Below are positions 46,904 to 56,428 of a stretch of 64,000 bases of DNA, one piece after another. The DNA lies in NCBI RefSeq assembly GCF_002174455.2, contig NZ_CP147246.1, positions 1,763,501 through 1,827,500 on the forward strand, read 5' to 3'. Position 1 is the stretch's first letter; each line of letters opens with the position of its first letter. The position numbers were made by a program, and so were the translations under genes. The notes under the pieces were generated by a model that was not told the DNA's origin, did no database searches, and was given only the letters and a program-made list of their open reading frames with translations. This DNA is from Enterococcus sp. 9D6_DIV0238. GTDB taxonomy: Bacteria; Bacillota; Bacilli; Lactobacillales; Enterococcaceae.

Positions 46904-47743
46904 TTATTCGGTATATGTCATCAGTGAATGAACAACAGCATCATAGCCTATTTGTTTCATATACGCCAGCATAGTTGGAAGTGGATCTTTTAGTGATAGT
47001 TGCTTCTTTTGCTGGATGATTTTCTCAATAAATAAATCACTAAGCAACTCTTGATACAATTTGTTTTGCTGACGGGCATATTGTTTGGCGCGATTGAAGT
47101 AGGTTTCTGCTTTTACTAATTGTTGTTGCTCGAGTAGTAATTGTCCCAGATTCAATGATAGATGGATCTTGATATTGTTTTCTTTGGGAAATCCTTCATA
47201 CTTACCAAACTCGGTAATTGCTCGGTCATACAAGAAAATGGCTTCATCTAGTTCAAAAAGCTGAATAAAATTGTTCAGTCGTCTAAAATCATAAAACAGC
47301 CAATTTTCTATTTCAAATAGCACCGGCCGCATATAGTTGGAAATATCTTCTTTTGTCAGGATTGCCGGTAGATCATTTTCGAGCAATGCGAACTGAGAGA
47401 GTAAAAACAATTCATAAAATTGGATGCTTTCTTCCTTGTATTCAGCGATTTGTTTCGCAACTTCGGTTAATTCTTCTTTCTGTCTATAATTTTCAGCTTG
47501 GATCAATTTTTTATAAAAATAGTCATATTTGCTAGGTAAAAATCCGCGATCAATATAGACAAACTCATCTAACGTCACGGTCAATCGCTCAAGCAATTGC
47601 AAGACCTTATCAAAGCTAGGGACATACAGCTGATTTTCAAACCTCGATAAATTTGAACGGCTCATGATCCCTTTACACAAAGCAGCCTGACTAAAACCGC
47701 GCGATTTTCTTATCATTTTGAGTGTTTTGCCATATTGAATCAT
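46904..47743 (-). CDS. Rgg/GadR/MutR-type regulator
   Basis: The protein has an N-terminal XRE helix-turn-helix (GFSQAALCKGIMSRSNLSRFEN, about residues 16-37) and a C-terminal helical repeat domain typical of Rgg proteins, many of which bind small signal peptides. The second of two adjacent ATGs (47743) is best spaced from AGGAGG. It is divergent from an MFS transporter gene, and the 89-bp gap holds a 12-bp palindrome. I saw no obvious SHP pheromone gene beside it. Confidence 0.82.
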   Translation of the reverse strand: MIQYGKTLKMIRKSRGFSQAALCKGIMSRSNLSRFENQLYVPSFDKVLQLLERLTVTLDEFVYIDRGFLPSKYDYFYKKLIQAENYRQKEELTEVAKQIAEYKEESIQFYELFLLSQFALLENDLPAILTKEDISNYMRPVLFEIENWLFYDFRRLNNFIQLFELDEAIFLYDRAITEFGKYEGFPKENNIKIHLSLNLGQLLLEQQQLVKAETYFNRAKQYARQQNKLYQELLSDLFIEKIIQQKKQLSLKDPLPTMLAYMKQIGYDAVVHSLMTYTE

Positions 47744-47759
47744 CATATCCTCCTTTTTG

Positions 47760-47771
47760 TGCGTATACGCA
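47760..47771. promoter_or_regulatory. Palindrome between the Rgg-like and MFS genes
   Basis: TGCGTATACGCA is a perfect 12-bp palindrome, flanked by TTTTTGT on the left and ACAAAAAA on the right, which extends the symmetry. It is a likely operator for the divergent pair. Confidence 0.5.
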
Positions 47772-47832
47772 ACAAAAAATCCGGTTCATTTTTTCTTATG
47801 ATACCATACTTAAAAATCATACGGAGGTCTTT

Positions 47833-49011
47833 ATGATCAAAAAAATGACGATTCAGGTGCGAACGATTCTTTTGGGAACACTATTCACTCGTATCACTTT
47901 TTTTATGAGCACCCCTTTTTTAGCAATCTATTTGTCTAATAGCTGTCAATTTTCAGCTGTTGAAATCGGCTATATCCTTAGCATCAGCCCCTTGATAAGT
48001 GTTTTGTGCAGCCCGATCGGAGGTTATTTATCCGATAAAATCAAATTTCAGACGTTCCTGATTTATACGGCGATTTTCTGGGGGACTATTTTTATTGGAT
48101 TTTTCTTTGCTTCAACGGTTCCTCAATTTTTATTTCTCAATGCTTTAAATGGCTTTTGCTATGTTATTTTCGAACCAACAGCTAAGCGAACATTATCTCT
48201 TTTTTCCCTGCCTGAAGAACGCTTATCTATCTACAATTTCAGATATGCTTCAATCAATATTGGTGCTTTTTTAGGCCCTTTATTGCATTCACTATTCACT
48301 GACGATTCTTCACTTTTTTCTTATTTGGTTCTTGGCGGAAGCTACATTGTTTATGGAGTTCTTCTATTCATTACGATGCGTAAAGAACCGCCAGCTTTTA
48401 AACGGAAAATCAGCGATTGTAAAAGGACGCAAAAGAACGATCCCTTTTCTATTTATGCCTATATTTTCCTGTTGCTAGGAGTGACATTTTCTTATTTTGG
48501 CTATGCACAATTCAATTCGACTGTTCCTCAATTTTTCAATATGCGTTCTTTGTTTCCATCAGGAGCTTCCTTATATAGCGCTATGCTGATGATCAATGCC
48601 GCTTTGATCTTATTATTGCAAGTGCCGATCATTAGATGTACTAAACGTATTTCTTCTTTCGCTACAATAATCATTAGCAATATGATGTTTGCCTGCAGTC
48701 TTTTTTTACTCCCTAGGGCAACTGATCTTCTAGTATTTTTTATGGTTGCCTTATCCTATAGTTTAGGAGAATTATTTTTAGGTGTCAGATTTGATTATCT
48801 AGTTGATCAGCTTGCTCCAAAAGGAAAAAAGGGATTTTATTTTGGGTTAGCTGAAATACCGAAGCTTGGAAATACATTCGGTCCAATCATTGGCGCTTAT
48901 TTGATACAAGCTTTCTCTATGACTGAACCACACAAGGTATTTTTTACTCTTGCATTGATTACTTTAAGTGGTAGTTTCTTTATTAAAATGAGTGCACGAA
49001 AGTCCAAATAA
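47833..49011 (+). CDS. Major facilitator superfamily transporter
   Basis: The 392-residue integral membrane protein has about 12 hydrophobic helices. The MFS signature between helices 2 and 3 is seen in GGYLSDKIKFQTF. It most resembles drug or metabolite exporters of the DHA1 type. The ATG at 47833 has GGAGG 6 bases upstream; the frame is open for 37 codons more, but this extension overlaps the divergent regulator gene. Control by the Rgg-like regulator next to it is likely. Confidence 0.87.
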   Translation: MIKKMTIQVRTILLGTLFTRITFFMSTPFLAIYLSNSCQFSAVEIGYILSISPLISVLCSPIGGYLSDKIKFQTFLIYTAIFWGTIFIGFFFASTVPQFLFLNALNGFCYVIFEPTAKRTLSLFSLPEERLSIYNFRYASINIGAFLGPLLHSLFTDDSSLFSYLVLGGSYIVYGVLLFITMRKEPPAFKRKISDCKRTQKNDPFSIYAYIFLLLGVTFSYFGYAQFNSTVPQFFNMRSLFPSGASLYSAMLMINAALILLLQVPIIRCTKRISSFATIIISNMMFACSLFLLPRATDLLVFFMVALSYSLGELFLGVRFDYLVDQLAPKGKKGFYFGLAEIPKLGNTFGPIIGAYLIQAFSMTEPHKVFFTLALITLSGSFFIKMSARKSK

Positions 49012-49012
49012 A

Positions 49013-49064
49013 GTGAAAACACTCTGTCTACTCTGCGTTTAAAGAGTTGAGACAGAACGTTCTC
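49013..49064. terminator. Bidirectional terminator between MFS and lyase genes
   Basis: GTGAAAACACTCTGTCT pairs imperfectly with GAGACAGAACGTTCTCAC. It lies between two converging stop codons. Short T-runs make it a moderate call. Confidence 0.5.
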
Positions 49065-49080
49065 ACTTATTTTCGATGAT

Positions 49081-52000
49081 TTATTCAGCCACGATTTGCT
49101 TGCTGCTGCCATCCATCTGTTCAAAGGTTACAGTAAAGGTATCTGTTGCTGCATCATAAATGATTCCTTCACTTTGACTTACGATTTTGCTGTAATTTTT
49201 AGGCAGTTTCAAGGTCATTGTTTTGGTTGTTTGAGTCGGATCTGAGAATACATAGGTTTGTTGATTGCCAGACGTTTTTTTCAACAGTGAGACTGCTTTA
49301 TCTGAAGTGATCCCGGCAATGCTGCTGCCTGTTTCTTTCCAGATATTGACACCCAAATAATTTTCCTGTGGTAATTCTACTGCTTGGACTTCTGCAGTAT
49401 TTGCTAAAATATTTACTGGTTTTTCTGCTGCATAAGCTTTTAGACCTGCTTCGTCTATTCCCGGCAATGTCGCGTAGGCATAGCTTTCATCTACGGGATT
49501 TTTCCCATGATCGATCACAAATTTACGATAATCCCCTGTGTACTGCTCGTTATTAGGAAATGCTTCATTGATTTGTGCATAACTACCTGTACGTGTTTCA
49601 CTGATGACATTGACTGCTGTTTCTTTCGGGAAATAATAGCCTACGCTGGCGTTTTGATGGTCCGACTGTAGTAAGAGCCATTGTTTAGTACTTACTTCGC
49701 TGGCTTGTTCGATTGCGCTATTATTGGAAATTACTTTGTACGTGTAATTATCATTCAACAGACGATTATCTACGATCGTTTCAATAGATGCAGTCGTATC
49801 ACCTTTGATTCCTGCACCTAACGCAACGATTTGTCCGTCAACGATAAACCAAGATTTTTTAGCTTGAAGGTTCATCGGTAGGAGGGTGCCATTATTTTTG
49901 GTACCAGTCTTGTTCAGTGCCATTCCGACTGTTGCTAGACCTTCAAAATCCACGCCGCCGACCCATTTTTCTTTCGATGTCACAGTTGTAAAAGCAGAGA
50001 CTTCATCTGCCAGTGCTACTGTATCTACTGTTGTTCCCGGTAAACGATAAGGATCGACTGTCGGCCAGTAGGCAGAATTAAATTGAACCTCATCATCGTT
50101 ATATAAATACATCATCCCGTCAGCCGTATGCCAGCCGCGTTTATTTTCTTTATTTCCAGCTTCAAAAGAAGAGATTCGACTAGAATATAATCCCAAGCCC
50201 ATCATGTAGTCGGGTGTTCTTTGAACAAAACGATCCATCGAAGCATACATTTTTGTTCCAATAAATGGTAATGTATCTCCAATAATCCCAGAATTATCCA
50301 ACAATGTCATCGTCATTTGCAGGTCATTAAAATCTCTCGCATTTGTTAAATAATAGTCTGGATTTTCCTTGATCCAGTATTTAGCCGCTTCCTGAAATTT
50401 CTTCTGATACTCTGTTGGGGCAAATTTAGAGACGATCAATAAATTGTAAATCGTAGTTGAGCCATAGCCGACTTTAGTTTTTGCTGGTGCTCTTGAGATT
50501 GAGCGGCCATTGACAGTTGGCAGCATCTCGCCTTTATAGATCAACGGAAGAAATGCTCTGTCGACGTTTTCAACAAACTCGTTTACGATTTCTGGTGCCA
50601 TTTCAAAGCTGGATTCTTTTGTGATCGCTAAGATTTGTCCGACACCTTTTATCAAAACATTCCCATATGAGCCTGTATATGGAATATTACTATGCTGAAT
50701 AAATGAGCCGTCCTTATAAAAGCCGTCCCCTTTTGTGACTAATTTAAAGACATCGATGATACTGCTGGAGGCTTGCGTGATCTTGCCTTCATTTTTCTGT
50801 AAGATCCCTAATCCTAAAACAGTTAGAGCCAGATCGGTCCGATTCGCTCCAGAAGTCACGAAGTTTGGAATAAAGGCTAGATCGACAAATGTTCCTTGTG
50901 TTTTAGTGTACAGTTGTTTGAATGGATCTGGTACATAACCGCTTATCGCAGCGGTATATTGCTGTAATTTTTCTTCTGGCACATTATCCCCTAAAATCAT
51001 CAACGTACTGATAAACTTTTGCGGGATGCCAACTTGCCAATCCCACCAATTGCCATGATATTTTTTCCCATCGTAGCCTTTTTTAGTGACCATAAAATCC
51101 AAGCCATCGATGATTGCGGCTTCAACTGTCTTATCTTGGTACATCGGACTGCCTTTTGTGCCGTATGCCAGCGCTAGCTTTTGCAGTTTGATGAATTGTG
51201 TACTTAGATCTGCTGACGCTGTATTTCCTTGTTCCAACGGCCAAAGATACGTGCGGTCTGCTGATTTGTTCATCGTTTGATATAATTCAGCAGCCTCTTC
51301 AGACAATGTTTGAACGTACTTGACTAGCGTCGGATTAGTTTCATCATACTGGTCAGAGACAAGCTGATTTCTCCATTTTTCTTTCAGCTGCGCATATTCG
51401 GCAGAACGATCGACTACGGGAATACTACCTACTTTGCCGCTTCGCATAGATAGAACCGTCAATTTTGATAAATTCCCGAACATCCGAATCCCCGGATATC
51501 CTTCCCAGTCACCGTCAATAGCAGACCCATTTGGATAAACGATGCCATTATTCTCATAGAAGAGCTGATTATTTAAAAAAGCTTTTATACTTTTCCCTTC
51601 ATAACGAAGCATCAGCTTATATTGTTGACCAGTACTCAGTTTAGGTCCGGGAATATTAGCGATCCATTTTCCGCCTGGTTGACCTAGCTGCCATTGTCCG
51701 TCACGATTATAGGCAAATGACTGCCATTTACTTGAATTCTGCGTATCTCCGCGAAATACAAGTCCGAAATTCGCCTGTCCTTCATATAAAAAGGTATACT
51801 CAAGATCCCCAGACGTTTGCTTACCAGCACTCAAGTTTAGTGAAACGGACTCTAAGCTGGTGCCTTGCTTTGTATTTGAAATCATTAATCCACTACTGTT
51901 GTTACTTTTGTCCGCTTTACCTACCATATCCTGCCATGTTCCTAATTGATTAGGAAAATCTGATGTGTATGCCGGCGGTTCCGCCTGAATTACATTTGCT

Positions 52001-52098
52001 CCTTCCTCTGCCAAACCAATCTTAGAAAAACCATAGAGCCCACTAAAAATAGCAAATGAGCACCCAACTGCAAACAAAACTTTCTTACCTGTTTTCAT
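49081..52098 (-). CDS. Secreted polysaccharide lyase family 8 (hyaluronate/chondroitin lyase type)
   Basis: The 1005-residue enzyme cleaves the GlcNAc/GalNAc-uronic acid linkage of glycosaminoglycans by beta-elimination, giving unsaturated disaccharides. It has a signal peptide (about residues 1-30), an N-terminal beta domain that looks carbohydrate-binding (about 45-215), the alpha/alpha toroid catalytic domain (NWWDWQVGIPQ with the active Asn; FIQHSNIPYTGSYGN with the active His and Tyr; then NGRSISR) and the C-terminal beta domains. No LPxTG signal is present, so it is released. It is the last gene of the left half of the locus, after a terminator and with its own cre site. Xanthan lyase shares this family, but the context favours a glycosaminoglycan substrate. 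Confidence 0.93.
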   Translation of the reverse strand: MKTGKKVLFAVGCSFAIFSGLYGFSKIGLAEEGANVIQAEPPAYTSDFPNQLGTWQDMVGKADKSNNSSGLMISNTKQGTSLESVSLNLSAGKQTSGDLEYTFLYEGQANFGLVFRGDTQNSSKWQSFAYNRDGQWQLGQPGGKWIANIPGPKLSTGQQYKLMLRYEGKSIKAFLNNQLFYENNGIVYPNGSAIDGDWEGYPGIRMFGNLSKLTVLSMRSGKVGSIPVVDRSAEYAQLKEKWRNQLVSDQYDETNPTLVKYVQTLSEEAAELYQTMNKSADRTYLWPLEQGNTASADLSTQFIKLQKLALAYGTKGSPMYQDKTVEAAIIDGLDFMVTKKGYDGKKYHGNWWDWQVGIPQKFISTLMILGDNVPEEKLQQYTAAISGYVPDPFKQLYTKTQGTFVDLAFIPNFVTSGANRTDLALTVLGLGILQKNEGKITQASSSIIDVFKLVTKGDGFYKDGSFIQHSNIPYTGSYGNVLIKGVGQILAITKESSFEMAPEIVNEFVENVDRAFLPLIYKGEMLPTVNGRSISRAPAKTKVGYGSTTIYNLLIVSKFAPTEYQKKFQEAAKYWIKENPDYYLTNARDFNDLQMTMTLLDNSGIIGDTLPFIGTKMYASMDRFVQRTPDYMMGLGLYSSRISSFEAGNKENKRGWHTADGMMYLYNDDEVQFNSAYWPTVDPYRLPGTTVDTVALADEVSAFTTVTSKEKWVGGVDFEGLATVGMALNKTGTKNNGTLLPMNLQAKKSWFIVDGQIVALGAGIKGDTTASIETIVDNRLLNDNYTYKVISNNSAIEQASEVSTKQWLLLQSDHQNASVGYYFPKETAVNVISETRTGSYAQINEAFPNNEQYTGDYRKFVIDHGKNPVDESYAYATLPGIDEAGLKAYAAEKPVNILANTAEVQAVELPQENYLGVNIWKETGSSIAGITSDKAVSLLKKTSGNQQTYVFSDPTQTTKTMTLKLPKNYSKIVSQSEGIIYDAATDTFTVTFEQMDGSSKQIVAE

Positions 52099-52188
52099 TA
52101 CTTTATACCCTCCTTAGCAAACATTACGTCTGCTTTATTATAACCAAACAACCCGTTATTCCTTACAATAAAATAATTTATTGATAAA

Positions 52189-52203
52189 AAGCAAGCGTTT
52201 TCA
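52189..52203. promoter_or_regulatory. Catabolite-responsive element upstream of the lyase gene
   Basis: The minus strand reads TGAAAACGCTTGCTT, which fits the cre consensus with one clear mismatch. It lies about 95 bases upstream of the lyase start codon. Confidence 0.6.
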
Positions 52204-52220
52204 TTTTTTCGGGAGAAAAA

Positions 52221-52247
52221 GAGTGAAGAACAAACTGTCTCTACACT
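52221..52247 (-). terminator. Terminator after kduD
   Basis: AGAGTG pairs with CACTCT, followed by TTTTTCTC on the minus strand. The stem is short. It separates the catabolic operon from the lyase gene. Confidence 0.55.
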
Positions 52248-52264
52248 CTAATACTCATTTTTAT

Positions 52265-53068
52265 TTATGGCTGCTTTCCGATATAGGCTAAAATACCGCC
52301 ATCCACATATAAAATATGGCCATTTACAAAATCAGAAGCACTAGATGCTAGGAATACAGCTGGGCCAGCAAGGTCTTCCGGCGTGCCCCAACGCGCTGCT
52401 GGAGTTCGGCCAACGATAAACTGATCAAAAGGATGACGTTCCCCATTTTCCTGTGTTTCTCTCAGCGGTGCCGTTTGCGGTGTTGCAATATAGCCTGGAC
52501 CGATCCCGTTACATTGGATGTTGTATTGCCCGTATTCGGACGCAATATTTTTCGTCAGCATTTTCAATCCGCCCTTAGCCGCAGCATAGGCACTGACCGT
52601 TTCACGGCCAAGCTCACTCATCATTGAACAAATATTGATGATCTTACCGCCGCCTTTTTCGATCATATCAGGAATAACTGCTTTGGCCATAATAAACGGT
52701 GCATTCAAATCGACATCAACGACTTGTCTGAATTCTTCTGCAGACATATCGATCATCGGAATCCGTTTGATGATCCCGGCATTATTGACCAATATATCGA
52801 TCGAACCAACTTCTTCTTTGATTTTCTGCACTGTTTTTTGAACAGCTGCTTCATCGGTCACATCACAAGCATACCCTTTCGCTTCGATCCCAGCTTCTTG
52901 ATAAAGTTTCATCGCCTGATCCACAGACTCTTGCGATAAATTATTGAACACAATGGTTGCTCCGGCTGTAGCTAATGATTTAGCGATTTCAAAGCCGATG
53001 CCATGCACTGCACCTGTCACTAGAGCAACTTTTCCATTTAGTTGAAATTGTTCCATCGTGAATGTCAT
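52265..53068 (-). CDS. kduD: 2-dehydro-3-deoxy-D-gluconate 5-dehydrogenase KduD-like (SDR)
   Basis: This classical short-chain dehydrogenase reduces 2,5-diketo-3-deoxygluconate to 2-keto-3-deoxygluconate. The cofactor motif TGAVHGIG (about residues 19-26), NNAG (about 91) and the catalytic YAAAK (about 160) are present. The 267-residue length is typical. Homologues are often annotated as gluconate 5-dehydrogenase; the kduI-kdgK-kdgA context supports KduD. It follows kduI by 15 bases. Confidence 0.9.
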   Translation of the reverse strand: MTFTMEQFQLNGKVALVTGAVHGIGFEIAKSLATAGATIVFNNLSQESVDQAMKLYQEAGIEAKGYACDVTDEAAVQKTVQKIKEEVGSIDILVNNAGIIKRIPMIDMSAEEFRQVVDVDLNAPFIMAKAVIPDMIEKGGGKIINICSMMSELGRETVSAYAAAKGGLKMLTKNIASEYGQYNIQCNGIGPGYIATPQTAPLRETQENGERHPFDQFIVGRTPAARWGTPEDLAGPAVFLASSASDFVNGHILYVDGGILAYIGKQP

Positions 53069-53083
53069 CTGATTGCCTCTTTT

Positions 53084-53926
53084 CTATTTTAATTGATCCA
53101 TTGGAACCATATCCATGTCTGTATAAGTAATATTCTCACCGCACATCGACCAAATAAATGTATAATCTCCTGTGCCGACACCTGAATGGATCGACCAGCT
53201 TGGTGAAATGATCGCTTGTTCATTGTCTACGACTAAATGCTTGGTTTCATCTGGTTTGCCCATCATATGGAAAACGCGCGTATCTTCAGTTGCATAGTCA
53301 AAATACAGATACGCTTCCATCCGGCGTTCATGGGTATGACAAGGCATCGTATTCCAAGAGCTGCCTGGTTCTAAGACCGTATAGCCCATTTGTAATTGAC
53401 AGCTTTCACATACGTTTGGATGAATATATTGATAAATTCTGCGTTTATTCAACGACAGCGACTCACCTGTTTCCATCGGTTTGATTTGATCGATACTGAT
53501 TTTTACATTTGGGTATTTATGATGTGCCGGAACACTATTTACGTAAAACTTCGCTGGATTTTTCGGATCATCTGATCGGAAAATCACTTCTTTCGTTTCT
53601 TTCCCAATATAATAACCATCTTGTTTTTTCATCGGCTCTGTTTGTCCGTCGATCGTGATCGATCCAGGGCCGCCGATATTGATCACACCTAATTCTCTAC
53701 GTTCTAAGAAATAATCTACACCTAATTCTTTTGTCAAAACAATTTCCAAAGGCTCTTCTGTCGGTGTCACTCCGCCAAAGATCATGCGGTCATTGTGTGT
53801 ATAAGTCAAGCTGATTTCTCCTGGCGCAAAGACCTTCTCTACTAAAAATTCTCTACGTAATTCTTCTGTTGAATAGTGACGGATATCCTCCGGACTATGT
53901 GTATATCTATTTTCCATTTGTTGCAT
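53084..53926 (-). CDS. kduI: 5-dehydro-4-deoxy-D-glucuronate isomerase KduI
   Basis: KduI converts the open-chain form of the unsaturated uronate (4-deoxy-5-threo-hexosulose-uronate) to 2,5-diketo-3-deoxygluconate. The cupin fold metal-binding residues are in CHTHERRMEAYLYF (two His and one Glu). The length of 280 residues is exactly that of known KduI. Streptococcal hyaluronate loci commonly use the unrelated DhuI instead, so this is the plant-pathogen/Enterobacteria type in a Gram-positive locus. A GGGAG site precedes the ATG. Confidence 0.95.
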   Translation of the reverse strand: MQQMENRYTHSPEDIRHYSTEELRREFLVEKVFAPGEISLTYTHNDRMIFGGVTPTEEPLEIVLTKELGVDYFLERRELGVINIGGPGSITIDGQTEPMKKQDGYYIGKETKEVIFRSDDPKNPAKFYVNSVPAHHKYPNVKISIDQIKPMETGESLSLNKRRIYQYIHPNVCESCQLQMGYTVLEPGSSWNTMPCHTHERRMEAYLYFDYATEDTRVFHMMGKPDETKHLVVDNEQAIISPSWSIHSGVGTGDYTFIWSMCGENITYTDMDMVPMDQLK

Positions 53927-53939
53927 GTCATGACTCCCT

Positions 53940-54947
53940 TTAACGATTTATTTTTCCTGAACCGGCAGCTAAAAACTGCTCGACTTCTGCTTGAGTAAAT
54001 TGATTGCAGTCCCCATGAACCGTATGCTTTAAGGCAGCTGCCGCTGTGGCGAAATCAATGATCGCCTGTGGCTTCATCTTTTTCAGCAGGCCATGTAAGA
54101 CACCGCCGGAAAAAGCATCGCCCCCGCCAACCCGATCGATGATCGGATCGAGTTCATGAAGCTCAGATTCATAATACTGACCATCTATCCATAAGGTCCC
54201 CGTCAGATCATTCACGCTTGCTGAATGCACTGTCCGTTTTGTAGAATAAAACACCTCGATGTTTGGAAATCCTTGTTTCATACATTGATAATAAAATGCA
54301 GTACTGCTTTCATCCGCTGTTGGAGTTGCGGTGATTCCTAGTAAATGAACGGCATCTAAGATTCCAGCTGAACAATAATCGACATAAGGTAAAACCTGTT
54401 TCAGAAAATGCCCAGCCTGTGCTTGACTCCATAATTTTCCGCGATAGTTCACATCAAAACTGATTTTACACCCAGCTTTTCTTGCCTGCTCCACCAAATC
54501 CAACGTAAGTGTCTGCCATTTTGGAGACAATGCTGGAGTGATCCCTGAAAGATGGAAGAGATCTACCTCATGAAACAATTCAGACATATCCCACTCAAGT
54601 GTGTCCATTTCAGCAAAGCTTGAACCAGCCCGATCATAAATGACCGCGGCTGCCCGCTCACCGATTCCCGTTTCCAGATAGTAAGTACCAAGCCGATGAC
54701 CGCCAGTCAATAAGAAATCTGTAGTTACTCGGTAACGTTGCAGGTGTTTGCGGACGGCCTCTCCTAAAACGTTGTCAGGTACTTTACTGGCAAATACGAC
54801 CTCATGGCCAAAATTTGCCAAAGAGATCCCAACATTCGCTTCCGCTCCGCCATAGTGTGCCTGCAGCTGTTCACTTTGAGTCAAGCGGTGCCCTGATTGC
54901 GTCGAAAAACGCAGCATGATCTCTCCTAAGGTAACGACTTTTCCCAT
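53940..54947 (-). CDS. kdgK: 2-keto-3-deoxygluconate kinase KdgK
   Basis: This PfkB-family sugar kinase phosphorylates KDG to KDPG. The substrate-side motif GGAEANVGISLANFG near the N-terminus and the ATP/catalytic motif DRVGGGDAFSGGVLHG near residue 280 are clear. The length of 335 residues is typical. It lies 4 bases after kdgA and 13 bases before kduI, within a tight operon. Confidence 0.95.
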   Translation of the reverse strand: MGKVVTLGEIMLRFSTQSGHRLTQSEQLQAHYGGAEANVGISLANFGHEVVFASKVPDNVLGEAVRKHLQRYRVTTDFLLTGGHRLGTYYLETGIGERAAAVIYDRAGSSFAEMDTLEWDMSELFHEVDLFHLSGITPALSPKWQTLTLDLVEQARKAGCKISFDVNYRGKLWSQAQAGHFLKQVLPYVDYCSAGILDAVHLLGITATPTADESSTAFYYQCMKQGFPNIEVFYSTKRTVHSASVNDLTGTLWIDGQYYESELHELDPIIDRVGGGDAFSGGVLHGLLKKMKPQAIIDFATAAAALKHTVHGDCNQFTQAEVEQFLAAGSGKINR

Positions 54948-54951
54948 CTGA

Positions 54952-55596
54952 TCATCCCTTAATTTCTTTTAATTTTGCAGCATATTGCTTCGCCATTGCT
55001 GTCACTTGGTCAAAATCACCTGAGCTTGCTGGTGCAAGCAAGTCGCCGCCCACACCAACTGTAACGGCTCCAGCTTTAAACCAATCAGCCATATTTGCCA
55101 AGCTCACACCGCCTGTCGGCATAAGACTGACTTGAGGCATCGGTGCTTTGAATGCAGAAATGATACTTGGACCATATGCACTTCCAGGAAATAATTTGAC
55201 GATATCTGCGCCACTTTTCAATGCTTCCTGTACTTCTGTGATCGTCATACATCCAGGTAAATAAGGAACTTGGTATAAATTACATAATTCTGCCGTTTCC
55301 TGATCGAAGCTTGGACTGACGATATACTCCGCTCCTGCCATGATCGCTAAACGGGCGGTAACTGCATCTAAGACGGTTCCCGCACCGATCACGATTTCAG
55401 AACGATTTTGATAATAGCTCGTTAATTCTTTGAGTGCTTCATCCGCCTGAGGAACTGTAAAAGTCAATTCAATACCGGTCAGACCACCTGCTACGATGGC
55501 ATGACTTGCTTTGACGGCTTCTTCTTTTGTCGCTCCGCGGACCACTGCGACAACTCCTGTTTTTTCTAAACGTGATAGAATCTCTACGCGTTTCAT
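54952..55596 (-). CDS. kdgA: KDPG/KHG aldolase KdgA
   Basis: The class I aldolase splits KDPG into pyruvate and glyceraldehyde 3-phosphate. The catalytic Glu lies in GIELTFTVP, and the Schiff-base Lys in SGADIVKLFPGS (about residue 130). The ATG at 55596 (MKRVEILSRLEKTG) has CAGGTGAG upstream; the frame is open seven codons further. The length of 214 residues is normal. It joins the PTS genes to the uronate pathway genes. Confidence 0.95.
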   Translation of the reverse strand: MKRVEILSRLEKTGVVAVVRGATKEEAVKASHAIVAGGLTGIELTFTVPQADEALKELTSYYQNRSEIVIGAGTVLDAVTARLAIMAGAEYIVSPSFDQETAELCNLYQVPYLPGCMTITEVQEALKSGADIVKLFPGSAYGPSIISAFKAPMPQVSLMPTGGVSLANMADWFKAGAVTVGVGGDLLAPASSGDFDQVTAMAKQYAAKLKEIKG

Positions 55597-55621
55597 TTTC
55601 TCACCTGTTTCACTCAATTTC

Positions 55622-56428
55622 TTAGCCTAAGATCCCTAGTGCGCTCAATGCGATCGATAAAATCAAAATGATCCAGATCACTCGAGTAGAATTTAATTTC
55701 TTTTGTCCTAACATCCAGTACGTCAAAAGTACTAGCAAAATCGGCACCAACGAAGGTAAAATCGCATCCAATGTATCTTGGATCACTAATTCCACGCCAT
55801 CTTTTTTATAAACGAACGGAACGGTCGCTTTGATCACAGACGGGATCAAGGCACCAATCACCGTTACTCCTAAGACTGTTGCAGCATTGGTAAAAGCGGA
55901 TAATTTATCTTTCAATGTTGTGACTAATTTGACCCCTTGTTTATAACCAAGCGGCAATAATGCCGCACGACCGAATAAAAGAGCAATGTTTGCGATGATC
56001 CAAATCACACAGCCGACCACCGAACCATTTTGAGCGAGTGTTCCTGCTACCGAACCAAAAATCGTTCCCCAAATAACATGAAATAATGAATCACCCACGC
56101 CGGCAAGCGAGCCCATCAAGGCTGTTTTTAGCGCTACGATCGTTTCTTTTGCTTTATGTCCATCTTGTTCTTCGATCGCCACATCGATCCCCATGATCAA
56201 ATTCCCAAAAATAGCATTAGTATTGAAAAATTGGTTGTGGGTGCGCATCATATCTTGTAATTGCATTTCATCGTGTCCGTAGAATTTTTTCAGTACAGGT
56301 AAGATCCCGTATAGGTACCCTGAGCTCATCATCCGCTCATAGTTCCAGTTTAATTGACTCGCTAAAATATAACGCCAGCTGATTGCATTCAATTCTTTTT
56401 TTGTCAGTTTTTGATTACTCATCGCCAT
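55622..56428 (-). CDS. PTS EIID component, mannose family (glycosaminoglycan disaccharide PTS)
   Basis: The EIID membrane subunit has the family start WRYILASQLNWNYERMMSSGY and the central motif ALMGSLAGVGDSLFH, with C-terminal hydrophobic helices. The start is one of three in-frame ATGs after AAGGAGG; I use 56428, five bases from that site. It overlaps the end of IIC, indicating translational coupling. By homology of the locus it should carry unsaturated disaccharides. Confidence 0.94.
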   Translation of the reverse strand: MAMSNQKLTKKELNAISWRYILASQLNWNYERMMSSGYLYGILPVLKKFYGHDEMQLQDMMRTHNQFFNTNAIFGNLIMGIDVAIEEQDGHKAKETIVALKTALMGSLAGVGDSLFHVIWGTIFGSVAGTLAQNGSVVGCVIWIIANIALLFGRAALLPLGYKQGVKLVTTLKDKLSAFTNAATVLGVTVIGALIPSVIKATVPFVYKKDGVELVIQDTLDAILPSLVPILLVLLTYWMLGQKKLNSTRVIWIILILSIALSALGILG

